From Aphodosoma sp045614825 (lineage in GTDB: Bacteria > Bacteroidota > Bacteroidia > Bacteroidales > Paludibacteraceae), in the NCBI GenBank assembly GCA_045614825.1, contig JAZLDO010000178.1:25202-89201 (forward strand): a DNA stretch of 64,000 bases, given 5' to 3'. The number at the start of each line of letters is the position of its first letter. The stretch's first letter is position 1. Position numbers and translations under genes: made by a program. Shown one piece after another: positions 54,142 to 62,313 of the stretch. Under the pieces are notes generated by a model that did no database searches, was not told where the DNA came from, and was given only the letters and a program-made list of their open reading frames with translations.

Positions 54142-55112
54142 TAACCGTATAATCTGGCTTTTATCTTTTTTTCTCTTTCAATGGTTTCTATATATTCTTC
54201 ACCATATAAATCTATCATTAACCTATCTATTTCTGACAGCAAGTTGTCATTATCTTTATTATCTATATCTTGACAATCTGTTATCTCAACCGATTTTGTT
54301 ATTTCATTAACAATTATCTTCTCATCCTTCTTATTTATATATTTCTTTATAGTATTGATAGATTTACCGATAATCTTACTATTTTTCTTCCAACTTAACT
54401 CTGGGTTATATAATCTCTTAATTTTATCTTCTATACTTTCGCAATTTTCTTGCTTCCATTGAATTAGTCTTTTTTCACATACTCCAATAATCTCACAATT
54501 TTCTTCATTTTTCAAATCAGGATTATACTTTTCTGCAATCTCCTTATCTGTAAGTTCCTTTTGAACTTGTCTTGCAAGTCTAATTCTCTCCGATTTTCTT
54601 GCCTTCCCAATTGCTCCGTTTTTATATATCTCATTAGGTGTGGCGATTTTTCGTGAATCTATGAATTTAGATTTATCTACCTTTTCTATATCTTTCTTCA
54701 TTATCCACTCAACAACCTCATCTATAATTGGTTCTGTTTTGCGGTATGTTATTTCTAATCCACGATAAAAAGATATATGCCAGAATGTATAATGTAGAAT
54801 ATAATATTTCATCGCATTTGCATTATCTATACCATCTGCTCTTAAAAATGAAGCATATGAACGGATACACTTCCTATATTTTTTCTTCATATTGTTGATA
54901 TGAATTCTTTTCCCCCCTTTACATCTCGGATGAAAAACTAACCATCTACCATCATTGACAGCAACTTTATATTTTTCTTTTGGGGTCTCATATCGTCCAT
55001 TAATATCTACAACGATACGCTGACTGTAACATACACTCCGTTGATAGTTGAGGGCATTATAGAAGTCCTTATGTTCTCTCAACAGATACTTTAACCATTT
55101 ATTATCATTCAT
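54141..55112 (-). CDS. HTH-repeat DNA-binding protein of the island
   Basis: 323 residues from MNDNKWLKYLL; the frame is open to 55166, giving 341. The N-terminal half is basic and Tyr/Trp-rich (YGRYETPKEKYKV-like, WLVFHPRCKGGKRIHINNMKKKYRKC). The C-terminal half has two successive HTH-like modules with the shared pattern YNP(D/E)L...N..IIG....(L/I)..(W/Y): KYNPDLKNEENCEIIGVCEK and LYNPELSWKKNSKIIGKSIN. Probably binds DNA, perhaps the adjacent palindromic repeats as a replication or partition factor; that is inference. Not a known family to me. Confidence 0.55.
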   Translation of the reverse strand: MNDNKWLKYLLREHKDFYNALNYQRSVCYSQRIVVDINGRYETPKEKYKVAVNDGRWLVFHPRCKGGKRIHINNMKKKYRKCIRSYASFLRADGIDNANAMKYYILHYTFWHISFYRGLEITYRKTEPIIDEVVEWIMKKDIEKVDKSKFIDSRKIATPNEIYKNGAIGKARKSERIRLARQVQKELTDKEIAEKYNPDLKNEENCEIIGVCEKRLIQWKQENCESIEDKIKRLYNPELSWKKNSKIIGKSINTIKKYINKKDEKIIVNEITKSVEITDCQDIDNKDNDNLLSEIDRLMIDLYGEEYIETIEREKKIKARLYG

Positions 55113-55396
55113 CATAATACAATAAAAAACACCCATCACTCTACTAAGGCATCCACTCCCTTTCAAGTAACAGGTGTATATTTATTTCTTATGTATTATT
55201 TTCTTTCAGTCTATTGTGGATGGCAACCATCAGAAAATCGTATTAATCATTCTTTATATTATTTATGTGTAACTCCATTACAATATAAATATAACAAAAA
55301 ATAAAAAAAATATAATTCGGGTGAAATATTGTCAGTTATGCTGGAGGATATATCACATAAATATTTATATAAGAAAATAATAATTATTATTATCAT

Positions 55397-56173
55397 ATGG
55401 GTATATTGAAGGTAAAAATTAGAGCACAGCGTATAAGATACGAAGTGATGAAAGTGACATTTGAAAAAAGCGACTTACTAAAAGCGAAGAGATGGAAATG
55501 GGACGATAAAGGCTCCCTTTATTTCACGGATAACAAATTGGATATAATAAGAGATTATGAAGCATTTGATACCACGGTCGCAGGCTCGGCTATCCATCCT
55601 ATAAGAGATATAGACTATGAGTTGGGCAACATAAAGGGTGTAATAGCAAAGCATAATATGCTATCTGCTATAAATCATCCTATATTGATGACTATCAGGG
55701 ATATTAATAACGGCGATGGTATGACGCTCCTGAACGCTGATATGTATTATGATGATAATTCTATATTTGAATATACCATAGAGATTGGCGATCGCGAACT
55801 GTTTGATGCCTCGCTATTTGAGATTATAACTATCAGTTGCCCCATTACTGGCGAAGAACATATCGTTGAGATGAGATATGATGGAAAGAAAATGAAAGGC
55901 GGAGAGGAGGGATTACCATATAGAGGAGAACCTTTGAGCAGAAAGAGTATGCTTACTGTCCCAAAAGACTATGCCGATGCTCTGGGTCTGGGAGAGAATA
56001 AGAAACTGGATAACATATTAAGATTTGAGGACTTTATGAATGAGAATATGAATGACGGTAAGAAACCTATCAATAAGGTCAAGTCGGTGAAGGACTTTAT
56101 GCAGATCAGCGAGGATTATATCCACTCCTTCATCAACGAACACGAACCTGATCACGAACCCGAAGAAGAATAA
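55397..56173 (+). CDS. Phage-like hypothetical protein
   Basis: 258 residues. No recognised domain; mixed alpha/beta, and it ends in an acidic His/Glu/Pro tail (EHEPDHEPEEE). The C-terminal segment RFEDFMNENM resembles the FxxFxNE segments common at the ends of phage structural proteins, a weak hint. Base composition is clearly higher in GC than its neighbours, suggesting a separate origin. Confidence 0.55.
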   Translation: MGILKVKIRAQRIRYEVMKVTFEKSDLLKAKRWKWDDKGSLYFTDNKLDIIRDYEAFDTTVAGSAIHPIRDIDYELGNIKGVIAKHNMLSAINHPILMTIRDINNGDGMTLLNADMYYDDNSIFEYTIEIGDRELFDASLFEIITISCPITGEEHIVEMRYDGKKMKGGEEGLPYRGEPLSRKSMLTVPKDYADALGLGENKKLDNILRFEDFMNENMNDGKKPINKVKSVKDFMQISEDYIHSFINEHEPDHEPEEE

Positions 56174-56296
56174 TTACCTTTTATACAATAAAACTATCTT
56201 CACAGCAATAGACCATCCTTCAAAAGAGGGTGGTTTATTTGTTTTATACCCCTCTGTAAAATATTTTTGATTTTTTCAATATTTTGTGTAAATAAA

Positions 56297-56450
56297 TTTG
56301 GTCATGTCAATTTTTTGCATTACTATTGTATTGTAAATTAAAAACACGAAAAAATCAGCAATTATAAAAAATAATTATTATTTTGTGAAAAAAAGTTGCT
56401 AAAAAATTTGGTTATATCAATTTTTTTCATTATCTTTGTAATGTAACTTA
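56297..56450 (+). promoter_or_regulatory. Duplicated promoter region
   Basis: About 46 bp are repeated at 56297 and 56405: AATTTGGT(C/T)AT(G/A)TCAATTTTTT ... CAT ... TAT ... TGTAA. The second copy carries a perfect promoter, TTTG (56407-56410), 20 bp, TATCTTTG (56431-56438); the first has a weaker TACTATTG. The RNA would start near 56445. Confidence 0.65.
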
Positions 56451-56700
56451 GAGATGTAGTTTCCCACTGAAACCGATTAAGCGATAAGTCGGCGACAATG
56501 AAAAATAAATGGATCGCGAGTCATTTATTGGAGACTAAATCTATTCTATGGGCATATCGCACCCGTAGAAGCATTCCCAAAAAAAATATAATTATATGAA
56601 ATCTGGGCTGAATAGCCCCGACAGGGAGAACTATATCTTGCTGTTAGGGAGAACTACACCCAATTCATAACGGGGATGAAAATATCTAATAAAAAAGTTT
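56445..56700 (+). ncRNA. Candidate structured RNA of the island
   Basis: It follows a strong promoter and holds no gene. A long-range stem of 13 positions (12 paired) joins 56452-56464 (AGATGTAGTTTCC) to 56530-56542 (GGAGACTAAATCT). Inside it are CCGA/TCGG and AATAAATG/CATTTATT hairpins. Further helices follow: CTATGGG/CCCGTAG near 56546 and GGGCT/AGCCC near 56606. AGGGAGAACTA occurs twice (near 56628 and 56648). Possibly a leader of the genes at 56889-58452, a riboswitch-like element, or a free phage-type RNA. No match to a named RNA family is claimed. Confidence 0.5.
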
Positions 56701-56850
56701 GAGTTTTATATAGTTATTAATCAGCAAGTTAAATAAATCAAGTAAAAATAATTAAAAAAAAATTGTAAAAAAACGAAAAATCGTTCAATCCTTTGTTATA
56801 TTTTATATGAGGATTTTTCAAAGGGAAGAATAAAAGTAAATATTAATAAA

Positions 56851-56880
56851 TTAGAAGTTGCGCCCGACACGGATTTAGGG
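56851..56880 (+). promoter_or_regulatory. Shared 5' leader motif, copy 1
   Basis: TTAGAAGTTGCGCCCGACAC followed by GGATTTAGGG, 38 bp before the ATG at 56889 (motif start to ATG). The same motif precedes 57355. Confidence 0.75.
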
Positions 56881-56888
56881 ATTTTATT

Positions 56889-57308
56889 ATGAATAATTTA
56901 ACAGAAAAAGAATTTACTTTACAACAAGTATTAAATGATGAAATTGAATTTACTAACCCATTAGATACATTCTTTATACTAACGGATTGTTATGACAAAA
57001 ACCGTGAGAGATATGCAGAAATACTTAATAATGAAGATGTTAAAGAAAGAGAAATATTTTTATTTCAATGTTTATTATTGGATAAAAAATTAGCAAACCT
57101 AATTATATCATATACAGATAAGATTTTAGAAGATATAATGAATTCGGAATGTATTTACGAACAATTAGAAGCATTACAAATAGAAGATATTAGCCGTATA
57201 AGAACACAAATATTTAACAATAACGCAAGAACATCTGATGAATTGAATTTAATGATGTCGCGATATACTGTAACATTTCCAATTAAACACATCCACAAAA
57301 TAAACTAA
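56889..57308 (+). CDS. Small acidic island protein, 139 aa
   Basis: Helical, acidic, no recognised domain (EKEFTLQQVLNDEIEF ... LFQCLLLDKKLANLIISY ... RIRTQIFNNNARTSDELNLM). It begins a run of short plus-strand genes (56889-58452) with common leaders. Its QQVLNDEIEF and the QKVLLGEFYG of the gene at 57862 sit in similar positions, so the two may be distant relatives. Confidence 0.6.
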   Translation: MNNLTEKEFTLQQVLNDEIEFTNPLDTFFILTDCYDKNRERYAEILNNEDVKEREIFLFQCLLLDKKLANLIISYTDKILEDIMNSECIYEQLEALQIEDISRIRTQIFNNNARTSDELNLMMSRYTVTFPIKHIHKIN

Positions 57309-57316
57309 AAAAATAA

Positions 57317-57345
57317 TTAGAAGTTGCGCCCGACACGAATTAAGG
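57317..57345 (+). promoter_or_regulatory. Shared 5' leader motif, copy 2
   Basis: TTAGAAGTTGCGCCCGACAC followed by GAATTAAGGG, 38 bp before the ATG at 57355. The GC-rich core is identical to copy 1 in otherwise AT-rich DNA. Confidence 0.75.
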
Positions 57346-57354
57346 GATAAAAAA

Positions 57355-57792
57355 ATGTTATTTCAAAAAATAAAAGATTTTGTTGCAAGTGACGCTATTC
57401 CAGCTACAAAAAGTGAATTTGAAAAAGTAGTTAAAGATTTCTATGAAAGTGGGCAACCATATAGATTTGTCAAAGTTAAATATAGAAGTAAAGAATATAT
57501 ACTTGCTGTCATAAATTGGGGTAATGATAAAATAGTTGATGTTGAAGCGATAATGGCGAATGAAGGAACAACTAATTTTTTCAATATATGGGGTGAAGTA
57601 GTAAATGAAAATAAAAATCTCCGCAAAAAGTTTCTCTACATTGAGGGTGAGAACAGGATGGATGCTTATATGCAAGCGGCGAATTATTTTACAGGTAAGA
57701 GTATTATGCTATCAACTAAATGTGAAACAGCAAAGAATTTCATTGAAATTGTCGGTAAAGTAGAAAATGACGAAATGACTATATCTGCTTAA
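57355..57792 (+). CDS. Small island protein, 145 aa
   Basis: Alpha/beta protein with no recognised family (YRFVKVKYRSKEYILAVINW ... RMDAYMQAANYFTGKSIML). Preceded by leader copy 2 and followed by a hairpin at 57797. Probably co-expressed with its neighbours. Confidence 0.6.
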   Translation: MLFQKIKDFVASDAIPATKSEFEKVVKDFYESGQPYRFVKVKYRSKEYILAVINWGNDKIVDVEAIMANEGTTNFFNIWGEVVNENKNLRKKFLYIEGENRMDAYMQAANYFTGKSIMLSTKCETAKNFIEIVGKVENDEMTISA

Positions 57793-57796
57793 CTAT

Positions 57797-57822
57797 CAGG
57801 GTGTTAGAGATTGAACCCTCTG
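57797..57822 (+). other. Intercistronic hairpin
   Basis: CAGGGTGTTAGAGATTGAAC then CCTCTG folds as AGGGT/ACCCT. A similar hairpin and following CATT(T)CACAAAA sequence occurs after the gene at 58312. Confidence 0.45.
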
Positions 57823-57861
57823 ACATTCACAAAATTAAAAACTAATAAAAAAATAAATAAT

Positions 57862-58287
57862 ATGGTAAATAAATTAAATCAGGTAGTCAGCGAAGAAGTA
57901 GTAACTGCTATCAAAGAAGAAAACAAAATTTCAGAAATCAATTTACAAAAAGTATTGCTTGGAGAATTTTATGGTGAACTTAATTATCCAGACGATTTGA
58001 ATAGATTAAATCTTTTAACTGGGTTTTACAACGAACTCCAAAATAAAAAAAGGGATGTATCATCATCTAATGATATTGAATATTTTCATATATGTGTGGG
58101 TATGTATGAAATATTACCAAAAATGATAAAGTGTGTTGATAAACTCTTGAAAAAAGCAAAAGAAGAAAACTCACCCAACAAATATTTTTATATGAATTAC
58201 AAGAATGTTCTTAAAAAAGATTTTAAAAGAGTAAGAGAATGGATGTTATGTGCATCGCAATTTTATTTTAAGACAATTAAGTTTTAA
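57862..58287 (+). CDS. Small helical island protein, 141 aa
   Basis: Starts at the ATG at 57862 (MVNKLNQVVSEEV); the frame upstream to 57811 covers the hairpin region. Helical, Lys/Glu-rich, no recognised domain (LQKVLLGEFYGELNYPDDLN ... KKDFKRVREWMLCASQFY). Possibly a distant relative of the protein at 56889 by its QxVLxxE segment. Confidence 0.6.
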   Translation: MVNKLNQVVSEEVVTAIKEENKISEINLQKVLLGEFYGELNYPDDLNRLNLLTGFYNELQNKKRDVSSSNDIEYFHICVGMYEILPKMIKCVDKLLKKAKEENSPNKYFYMNYKNVLKKDFKRVREWMLCASQFYFKTIKF

Positions 58288-58311
58288 CAATTAAATAAAG
58301 GAGGATATATT

Positions 58312-58452
58312 ATGGAAAAAATCAATTTATTAGATTTCTTGACACCAGGTGACAAAATCTACACAGGTGGACAAGTTTATGAAGTAACAAAAAATGATAA
58401 GGTGCTATCAACTGACGGTGAAGTAGAGAAAGAAGAAAAAGAGAAAGATTAA
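58312..58452 (+). CDS. 46-residue island protein with strong Shine-Dalgarno
   Basis: MEKINLLDFLTPGDKIYTGG ... ending EKEEKEKD; a small beta-like protein with a charged tail. The sequence AAAGGAGGATATATT before the ATG is a full Shine-Dalgarno, rare in this window and typical of phage genes. No family recognised. Confidence 0.6.
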   Translation: MEKINLLDFLTPGDKIYTGGQVYEVTKNDKVLSTDGEVEKEEKEKD

Positions 58453-58459
58453 ATAGATT

Positions 58460-58482
58460 TGTGGGGATTACCAACCCTCACA
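58460..58482 (+). other. Intercistronic hairpin
   Basis: TGTGGGG/ACCCTCACA stem just after the stop of the 46-residue gene; counterpart of the hairpin at 57797. Confidence 0.45.
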
Positions 58483-58566
58483 CATTTCACAAAAAAAAAG
58501 TTGTTAATAATAATTATTTTTATAATTTATCCACTTTTCAAATAATAGGAAAAACTATTTTATATG

Positions 58567-58596
58567 ACAGCCACTATTTGGTGGCTGTTTTTTTTG
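58567..58596 (+). terminator. Terminator of the small-gene cluster
   Basis: ACAGCCAC-TATTTG-GTGGCTGT followed by eight T. Confidence 0.9.
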
Positions 58597-58738
58597 CAAA
58601 AAAAAATAAAAATTTTTTTTTTATTTTTATAAGTTATTCTTTTTCCAAAACAATACAAAAATTTGACGATTTTATCAAAGAGGGATAGTGGGGTCAAAAA
58701 AATCTTAATTACCTACATTTAATTTCAATTTTTTTTAG

Positions 58739-58746
58739 TAATTTTG
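58739..58746 (+). promoter_or_regulatory. -7 box of the second candidate RNA
   Basis: TAATTTTG matches TANNTTTG; no reading frame of size follows. Confidence 0.5.
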
Positions 58747-58749
58747 CGG

Positions 58750-59043
58750 ACCTATAGAGTCTGATTTCAAAGGCGATTAAAGATGTAGTTTTATCTGGAG
58801 GTTAAGATAATGGATACATCTGTTTTGTTGAAGATTTAATAGCAAAATAATTCACAATAAAATACTCTAAAAGCCAACCGATAAATTGGTAAGAACCTAT
58901 AAGTCTCACGAATATGGAAATGCCTAAACAGTTTGATAACAGACACCAAAAATCAAATTAATAATTCAAAATAAGATTATGAAAATAGAACTATATTCAA
59001 TACCATTAAAATGGAGTAAATTGATAAATTTACTCCATTTTTT
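58750..59043 (+). ncRNA. Second candidate structured RNA
   Basis: Bounded by the -7 box at 58739 and the terminator at 59008-59043. AGATGTA (58779) pairs with TACATCT (58815), with TTATC/GATAA nested inside. The AGATGTAGTTT segment also occurs at the base of the RNA at 56452. A 22-codon frame (58979-59047) overlaps the terminator and is unlikely to be a gene. Confidence 0.4.
59008..59043. terminator. Bidirectional terminator
   Basis: AAAATGGAGTAAATT/AATTTACTCCATTTT stem with T-run on both strands, between the candidate RNA (plus) and the convergent gene 59083-59421 (minus). Confidence 0.85.
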
Positions 59044-59082
59044 ATAAAATACATAAATCTATTGTCCACCTTAAATGACATT

Positions 59083-59421
59083 TTACATTTCATCTTCAAT
59101 ATCTTGTAAATTTATTTTCTCTCCAGTATATAAGTCTTCATCAATTATTGGTTTTTCTGTAAAAGCATCTAATACCAAATAATGATTCGTTGGTGAATCT
59201 TCAAGATTATTAATATATGGAAAAATTTTTAGTAAGTCATTTTTAATTAACATATATCCTTCTAATTCAATATCTTCTTCAAAAATACTTATGATAATAA
59301 TTTTATTATCAAGGTAAATTACTTTTCCTTTTGATATTAGTTGTTTTGGTAAAAATGAATACTCATCCGAATTTTTTAATACAAACATATATTCTGAATT
59401 AAGTAATATTTCTTTTTTCAT
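59083..59421 (-). CDS. Hypothetical protein, 112 aa
   Basis: Beta-rich, acidic, no recognised domain (MFVLKNSDEYSFLPKQLISK ... KIIIISIFEEDIELEGYMLI ... LQDIEDEM). Downstream of the PRTase gene on the same strand (75-bp gap), so it could be the last gene of that unit. Confidence 0.5.
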   Translation of the reverse strand: MKKEILLNSEYMFVLKNSDEYSFLPKQLISKGKVIYLDNKIIIISIFEEDIELEGYMLIKNDLLKIFPYINNLEDSPTNHYLVLDAFTEKPIIDEDLYTGEKINLQDIEDEM

Positions 59422-59496
59422 ACTGTCTTAATTTATATCATTATCTATATAAAAAACAAATAAATATTGTTGAGAATTACAAATAAACTCAATACT

Positions 59497-60621
59497 CTAA
59501 TGCTTTGTCTGTGCAATAGTAATTGCACAAATCACCTTTGCTCCCAATTCTTCTAGTATCTGTTTTTCTCGTTCTAGACTAATACCAGTTGTTCGCACAT
59601 CATCAAATAACACGACATATTTTCCTCTAAAAAAATAATTATCATAAGTAACTCTACGGGTACCAGTTCCACCATCATGTTTTGAATTACCATCTTCTAT
59701 AACACGAATATAAGAGAATGCATTTCCCATATTTAAATCATTACATATTATTTCTGAAAATTCTTTATATCGTGCTTCTGTCTTTTGTTGAGTTGAAGCA
59801 GTTAAACATACAAAGGTTAAATACTGTGTTTTTGACCCAAATGTTGACTGAAGTAAATTTTTTACCAAACATATAACAGTCTGCAAGGATTCTTTATGTT
59901 CCCAACTTGACACATTCTTATTTGGATCATTTTTAAAGTTCCACACAATCTTCCATGCATTACGAATAGATTGTGTGGCATTATCTTTATATAAATGATA
60001 TGGATAATATTCATAAAAATATTTATGTTTTATACTACTATTTTTATGAGTTTCCCAAGAAGAAACACAAGTTGGTAGTGTATTAATTAAATTACGAATT
60101 TCTGCTTCCCTTCTTAATCTTTCTTGTTCTTCCGCCTTTCTTTTTCTTTCTGCTGCTTCTTGTTCTGCCTTTCTTTTTGCTTCTTTTTCTGCTTCTATTT
60201 TTCTTCTATATGCAATATTATATTTTTGTTCATCTTTTTCATAACTATCTTCATGAGATAATAAAACATCTACTTTATCTTCTGTTATATCATGATCATA
60301 TATACAAGTCTTTTGTATGTTCCAATGATATTTAAAATAATATTTTGTTGCTTCTGGGTATTTTTTTACAAAAATTAGAACTTTTTGCCTTTTGCTATCT
60401 TTTAAATTTCGTTCATTTTCCTCTCTTATTCGACGGCGTTCCTCTTCATACCTACACCGTGCCTCTTCTTCTCTTGCTTCTTCTATTAAACTAGCAATAT
60501 AATAACCAAGGGGTATCCCCCCAACTATGCAAATAAGAGACAACAAAGGTGCCGATTCCATAAGAGCAAAACCCAGAAACATTCCGACTATCCAGCCAAT
60601 AAATCCACACAAACCTTTCAT
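59497..60621 (-). CDS. Membrane-anchored phosphoribosyltransferase-like protein (ShosT-like)
   Basis: 374 residues. Two N-terminal TM helices (~5-22 and ~27-45), a long charged coiled coil (~46-190), and a C-terminal phosphoribosyltransferase domain whose PRPP loop is VVLFDDVRTTGISLEREKQI (residues ~342-361), preceded by FSYIRVIEDGNSKHDGGTGT. PRTases with DprA partners occur in ShosTA toxin-antitoxin/anti-phage systems, where the PRTase is the toxin (from memory of the literature). The membrane anchor is unusual. It starts 4 bp after the HAD gene, so the two are co-transcribed. Confidence 0.72.
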   Translation of the reverse strand: MKGLCGFIGWIVGMFLGFALMESAPLLSLICIVGGIPLGYYIASLIEEAREEEARCRYEEERRRIREENERNLKDSKRQKVLIFVKKYPEATKYYFKYHWNIQKTCIYDHDITEDKVDVLLSHEDSYEKDEQKYNIAYRRKIEAEKEAKRKAEQEAAERKRKAEEQERLRREAEIRNLINTLPTCVSSWETHKNSSIKHKYFYEYYPYHLYKDNATQSIRNAWKIVWNFKNDPNKNVSSWEHKESLQTVICLVKNLLQSTFGSKTQYLTFVCLTASTQQKTEARYKEFSEIICNDLNMGNAFSYIRVIEDGNSKHDGGTGTRRVTYDNYFFRGKYVVLFDDVRTTGISLEREKQILEELGAKVICAITIAQTKH

Positions 60622-60625
60622 ATAA

Positions 60626-61123
60626 TTATCTAATTAAAGTTAATATTTCTCTTGGATGAATAATAGCATGTTTATATCCAGATTTAATTAATTCTGTCTT
60701 TTCTTTAGTCCCCCAAAAACATGCTATACTTTCTATATTAGCAGCATTTGATGCTTGTATATCAATTACCCTATCTCCAAAACTAACTACATTTTCTGCA
60801 TTTTCATTCATTAACTCTAATGCCTTTAACATTGGAGCAGCATGCGGTTTTATAGGTTTAGCATCATGATAACCAACAATATATTGAACAGGTATTCTAT
60901 AATATTCAACTATTTTCTCAATATATGGACGAGGAGAGGTACTTACTATTGCTGTTTTAATATTATATTTTTTTATAATATCAAAAATTTCTTGAATACC
61001 ATCATACAATTTAGTATTAGGAATTAAATTATATGCTTCTTGCCAATTGCGTTTATGGCGAGCATCTTCTAAACATGTAGTATCTACTAATGTTAGGTCC
61101 AAATCAAAAATAATACTTTTCAT
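60626..61123 (-). CDS. HAD-family phosphatase
   Basis: 165 residues. Motif I IIFDLDLTLVDTT (residues 4-16), motif II AIVSTSPRP (~57-65), motif III Lys around KPIKPHAAP, and motif IV VVSFGDRVIDIQAS (~112-125) are all present, so it should be active on a phosphorylated small molecule. In conflict systems HAD proteins accompany PRTases and may process nucleotide or ribosyl phosphates. First gene of the minus-strand unit, with its own promoter at 61147-61178. Confidence 0.82.
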   Translation of the reverse strand: MKSIIFDLDLTLVDTTCLEDARHKRNWQEAYNLIPNTKLYDGIQEIFDIIKKYNIKTAIVSTSPRPYIEKIVEYYRIPVQYIVGYHDAKPIKPHAAPMLKALELMNENAENVVSFGDRVIDIQASNAANIESIACFWGTKEKTELIKSGYKHAIIHPREILTLIR

Positions 61124-61146
61124 TTTTTTATATGTAAATATAATTG

Positions 61147-61178
61147 CAAAGATATAATTTTATTTTTGTCTATACAAA
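61147..61178 (-). promoter_or_regulatory. Promoter of the HAD-PRTase unit
   Basis: Minus-strand TTTG (61175-61178), 20 bp, TATCTTTG (61147-61154). Confidence 0.75.
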
Positions 61179-61226
61179 TGATAATAAAAAAATAATCAGT
61201 TATTTTTTTATTAAATAAATATTTTA

Positions 61227-61234
61227 TATCTTTG
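61227..61234 (+). promoter_or_regulatory. -7 box of the DprA-like unit
   Basis: TATCTTTG, back to back with the minus-strand promoter (72 bp apart). It shows that translation starts at the ATG at 61268 rather than 61232. The shared 145-bp intergenic region could serve common control of both units. Confidence 0.7.
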
Positions 61235-61267
61235 CACTATAATATTAATAATCAAAATAATCTAACT

Positions 61268-62302
61268 ATGTCATTATCTACATTACAATTATTTACATTT
61301 TTGCAATTACCTAAAATTGGTGAAAAAAAAATATTGACTCTTGGTGAATATGCCTTAAATAAAAATTTATCATTAGATACTACAAATGATTTATTATTAT
61401 ATATCAATAATTGTATTGATAAAAAAATAATTTCTGGCATTAAAGAAAAATTTACTGTTAGTGACATTATATCCGCAGAAACAAAAGCAAAACGAATATT
61501 TGATAAATCAGAAAATCTAGGTATTTCTATTATATCAATTTTTGATGAAATATATCCATCAAATTTAAGACATATTGTTGATGAAAAAGGGAAAAATAAT
61601 TCTCCTATTTTTTTACACATAAAAGGTGATCCATTAAAATTATCTCATAAATATGGAATTGCAGTTATAGGAACTAGAGAAATTACACCAGAAGGAGAAC
61701 AAGCAGGATTATTATTCTCTAAAATGTTTGCAGAAGCAAATTTTAATATTATTTCTGGTCTTGCTATAGGATGTGATACTACTGCTCATAAAGGAGCATT
61801 AAACGCAAATGGACTAACAACAGCATTTCTTGCAGGAGGATTAGATTTACCAATATATCCAAAAGAAAATACTGCATTGGCACAAGAAATTATAGATAGA
61901 GGAGGTCTTTTAGTATCTGAATATCCTGTTGGAGACCCAATTTTAGCAAATAAATTTGTGGCACGAGATAGATTGCAAAGTGGTTTAGCAGATGCCACAT
62001 TAGTTATACAGACAGGAATCAAAGGAGGTACAATGCATGCAGTTAATGCTACTATTGTAAATAAAAAACCTTTATATGCTGTGCAATATAAAGGTAGTAT
62101 TTTACAACATGAGAAAGTCCAAGGTAATATTAAATTATGTAATGATAATCATGCACAACCATTGACTAGTAAAAATATAGAAGATACAATAGTAAAATTA
62201 AAAGAGGAAATAAATTCAAAAAAACAAAAAAATATACAAGGACAAGAAGACTCTCAAAAAGACATAAAAAGTCAAACCATAATCGAACAATCATTATTTT
62301 AA
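61268..62302 (+). CDS. DprA-like Rossmann protein (ShosA-like)
   Basis: 344 residues. N-terminal helical domain (SLSTLQLFTFLQLPKIGEKK), then the DprA/Smf core: IYPSNLRHIVDE, FLHIKGDPL, YGIAVIGTREITPEG (~132-146), ISGLAIGCDTTAHKGAL (~170-186), TAFLAGGLDLPIYPKEN, GGLLVSEYP and RLQSGLADATLVIQTGIKGGTMH. DprA binds ssDNA and loads RecA in transformation, but the lack of the usual C-terminal winged helix and its neighbours (PRTase, HAD, HIRAN-like) point to a defence or toxin-antitoxin role. Lys/Gln-rich tail (KKQKNIQGQEDSQKDIK). Confidence 0.82.
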   Translation: MSLSTLQLFTFLQLPKIGEKKILTLGEYALNKNLSLDTTNDLLLYINNCIDKKIISGIKEKFTVSDIISAETKAKRIFDKSENLGISIISIFDEIYPSNLRHIVDEKGKNNSPIFLHIKGDPLKLSHKYGIAVIGTREITPEGEQAGLLFSKMFAEANFNIISGLAIGCDTTAHKGALNANGLTTAFLAGGLDLPIYPKENTALAQEIIDRGGLLVSEYPVGDPILANKFVARDRLQSGLADATLVIQTGIKGGTMHAVNATIVNKKPLYAVQYKGSILQHEKVQGNIKLCNDNHAQPLTSKNIEDTIVKLKEEINSKKQKNIQGQEDSQKDIKSQTIIEQSLF

Positions 62303-62313
62303 AATAAACGAAT

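Noticed and set aside
58979..59047. 22-codon frame MKIELYSIPLKWSKL...
   Set aside because: It runs through the stem of a bidirectional terminator; no ribosome-binding site or conservation can be shown.
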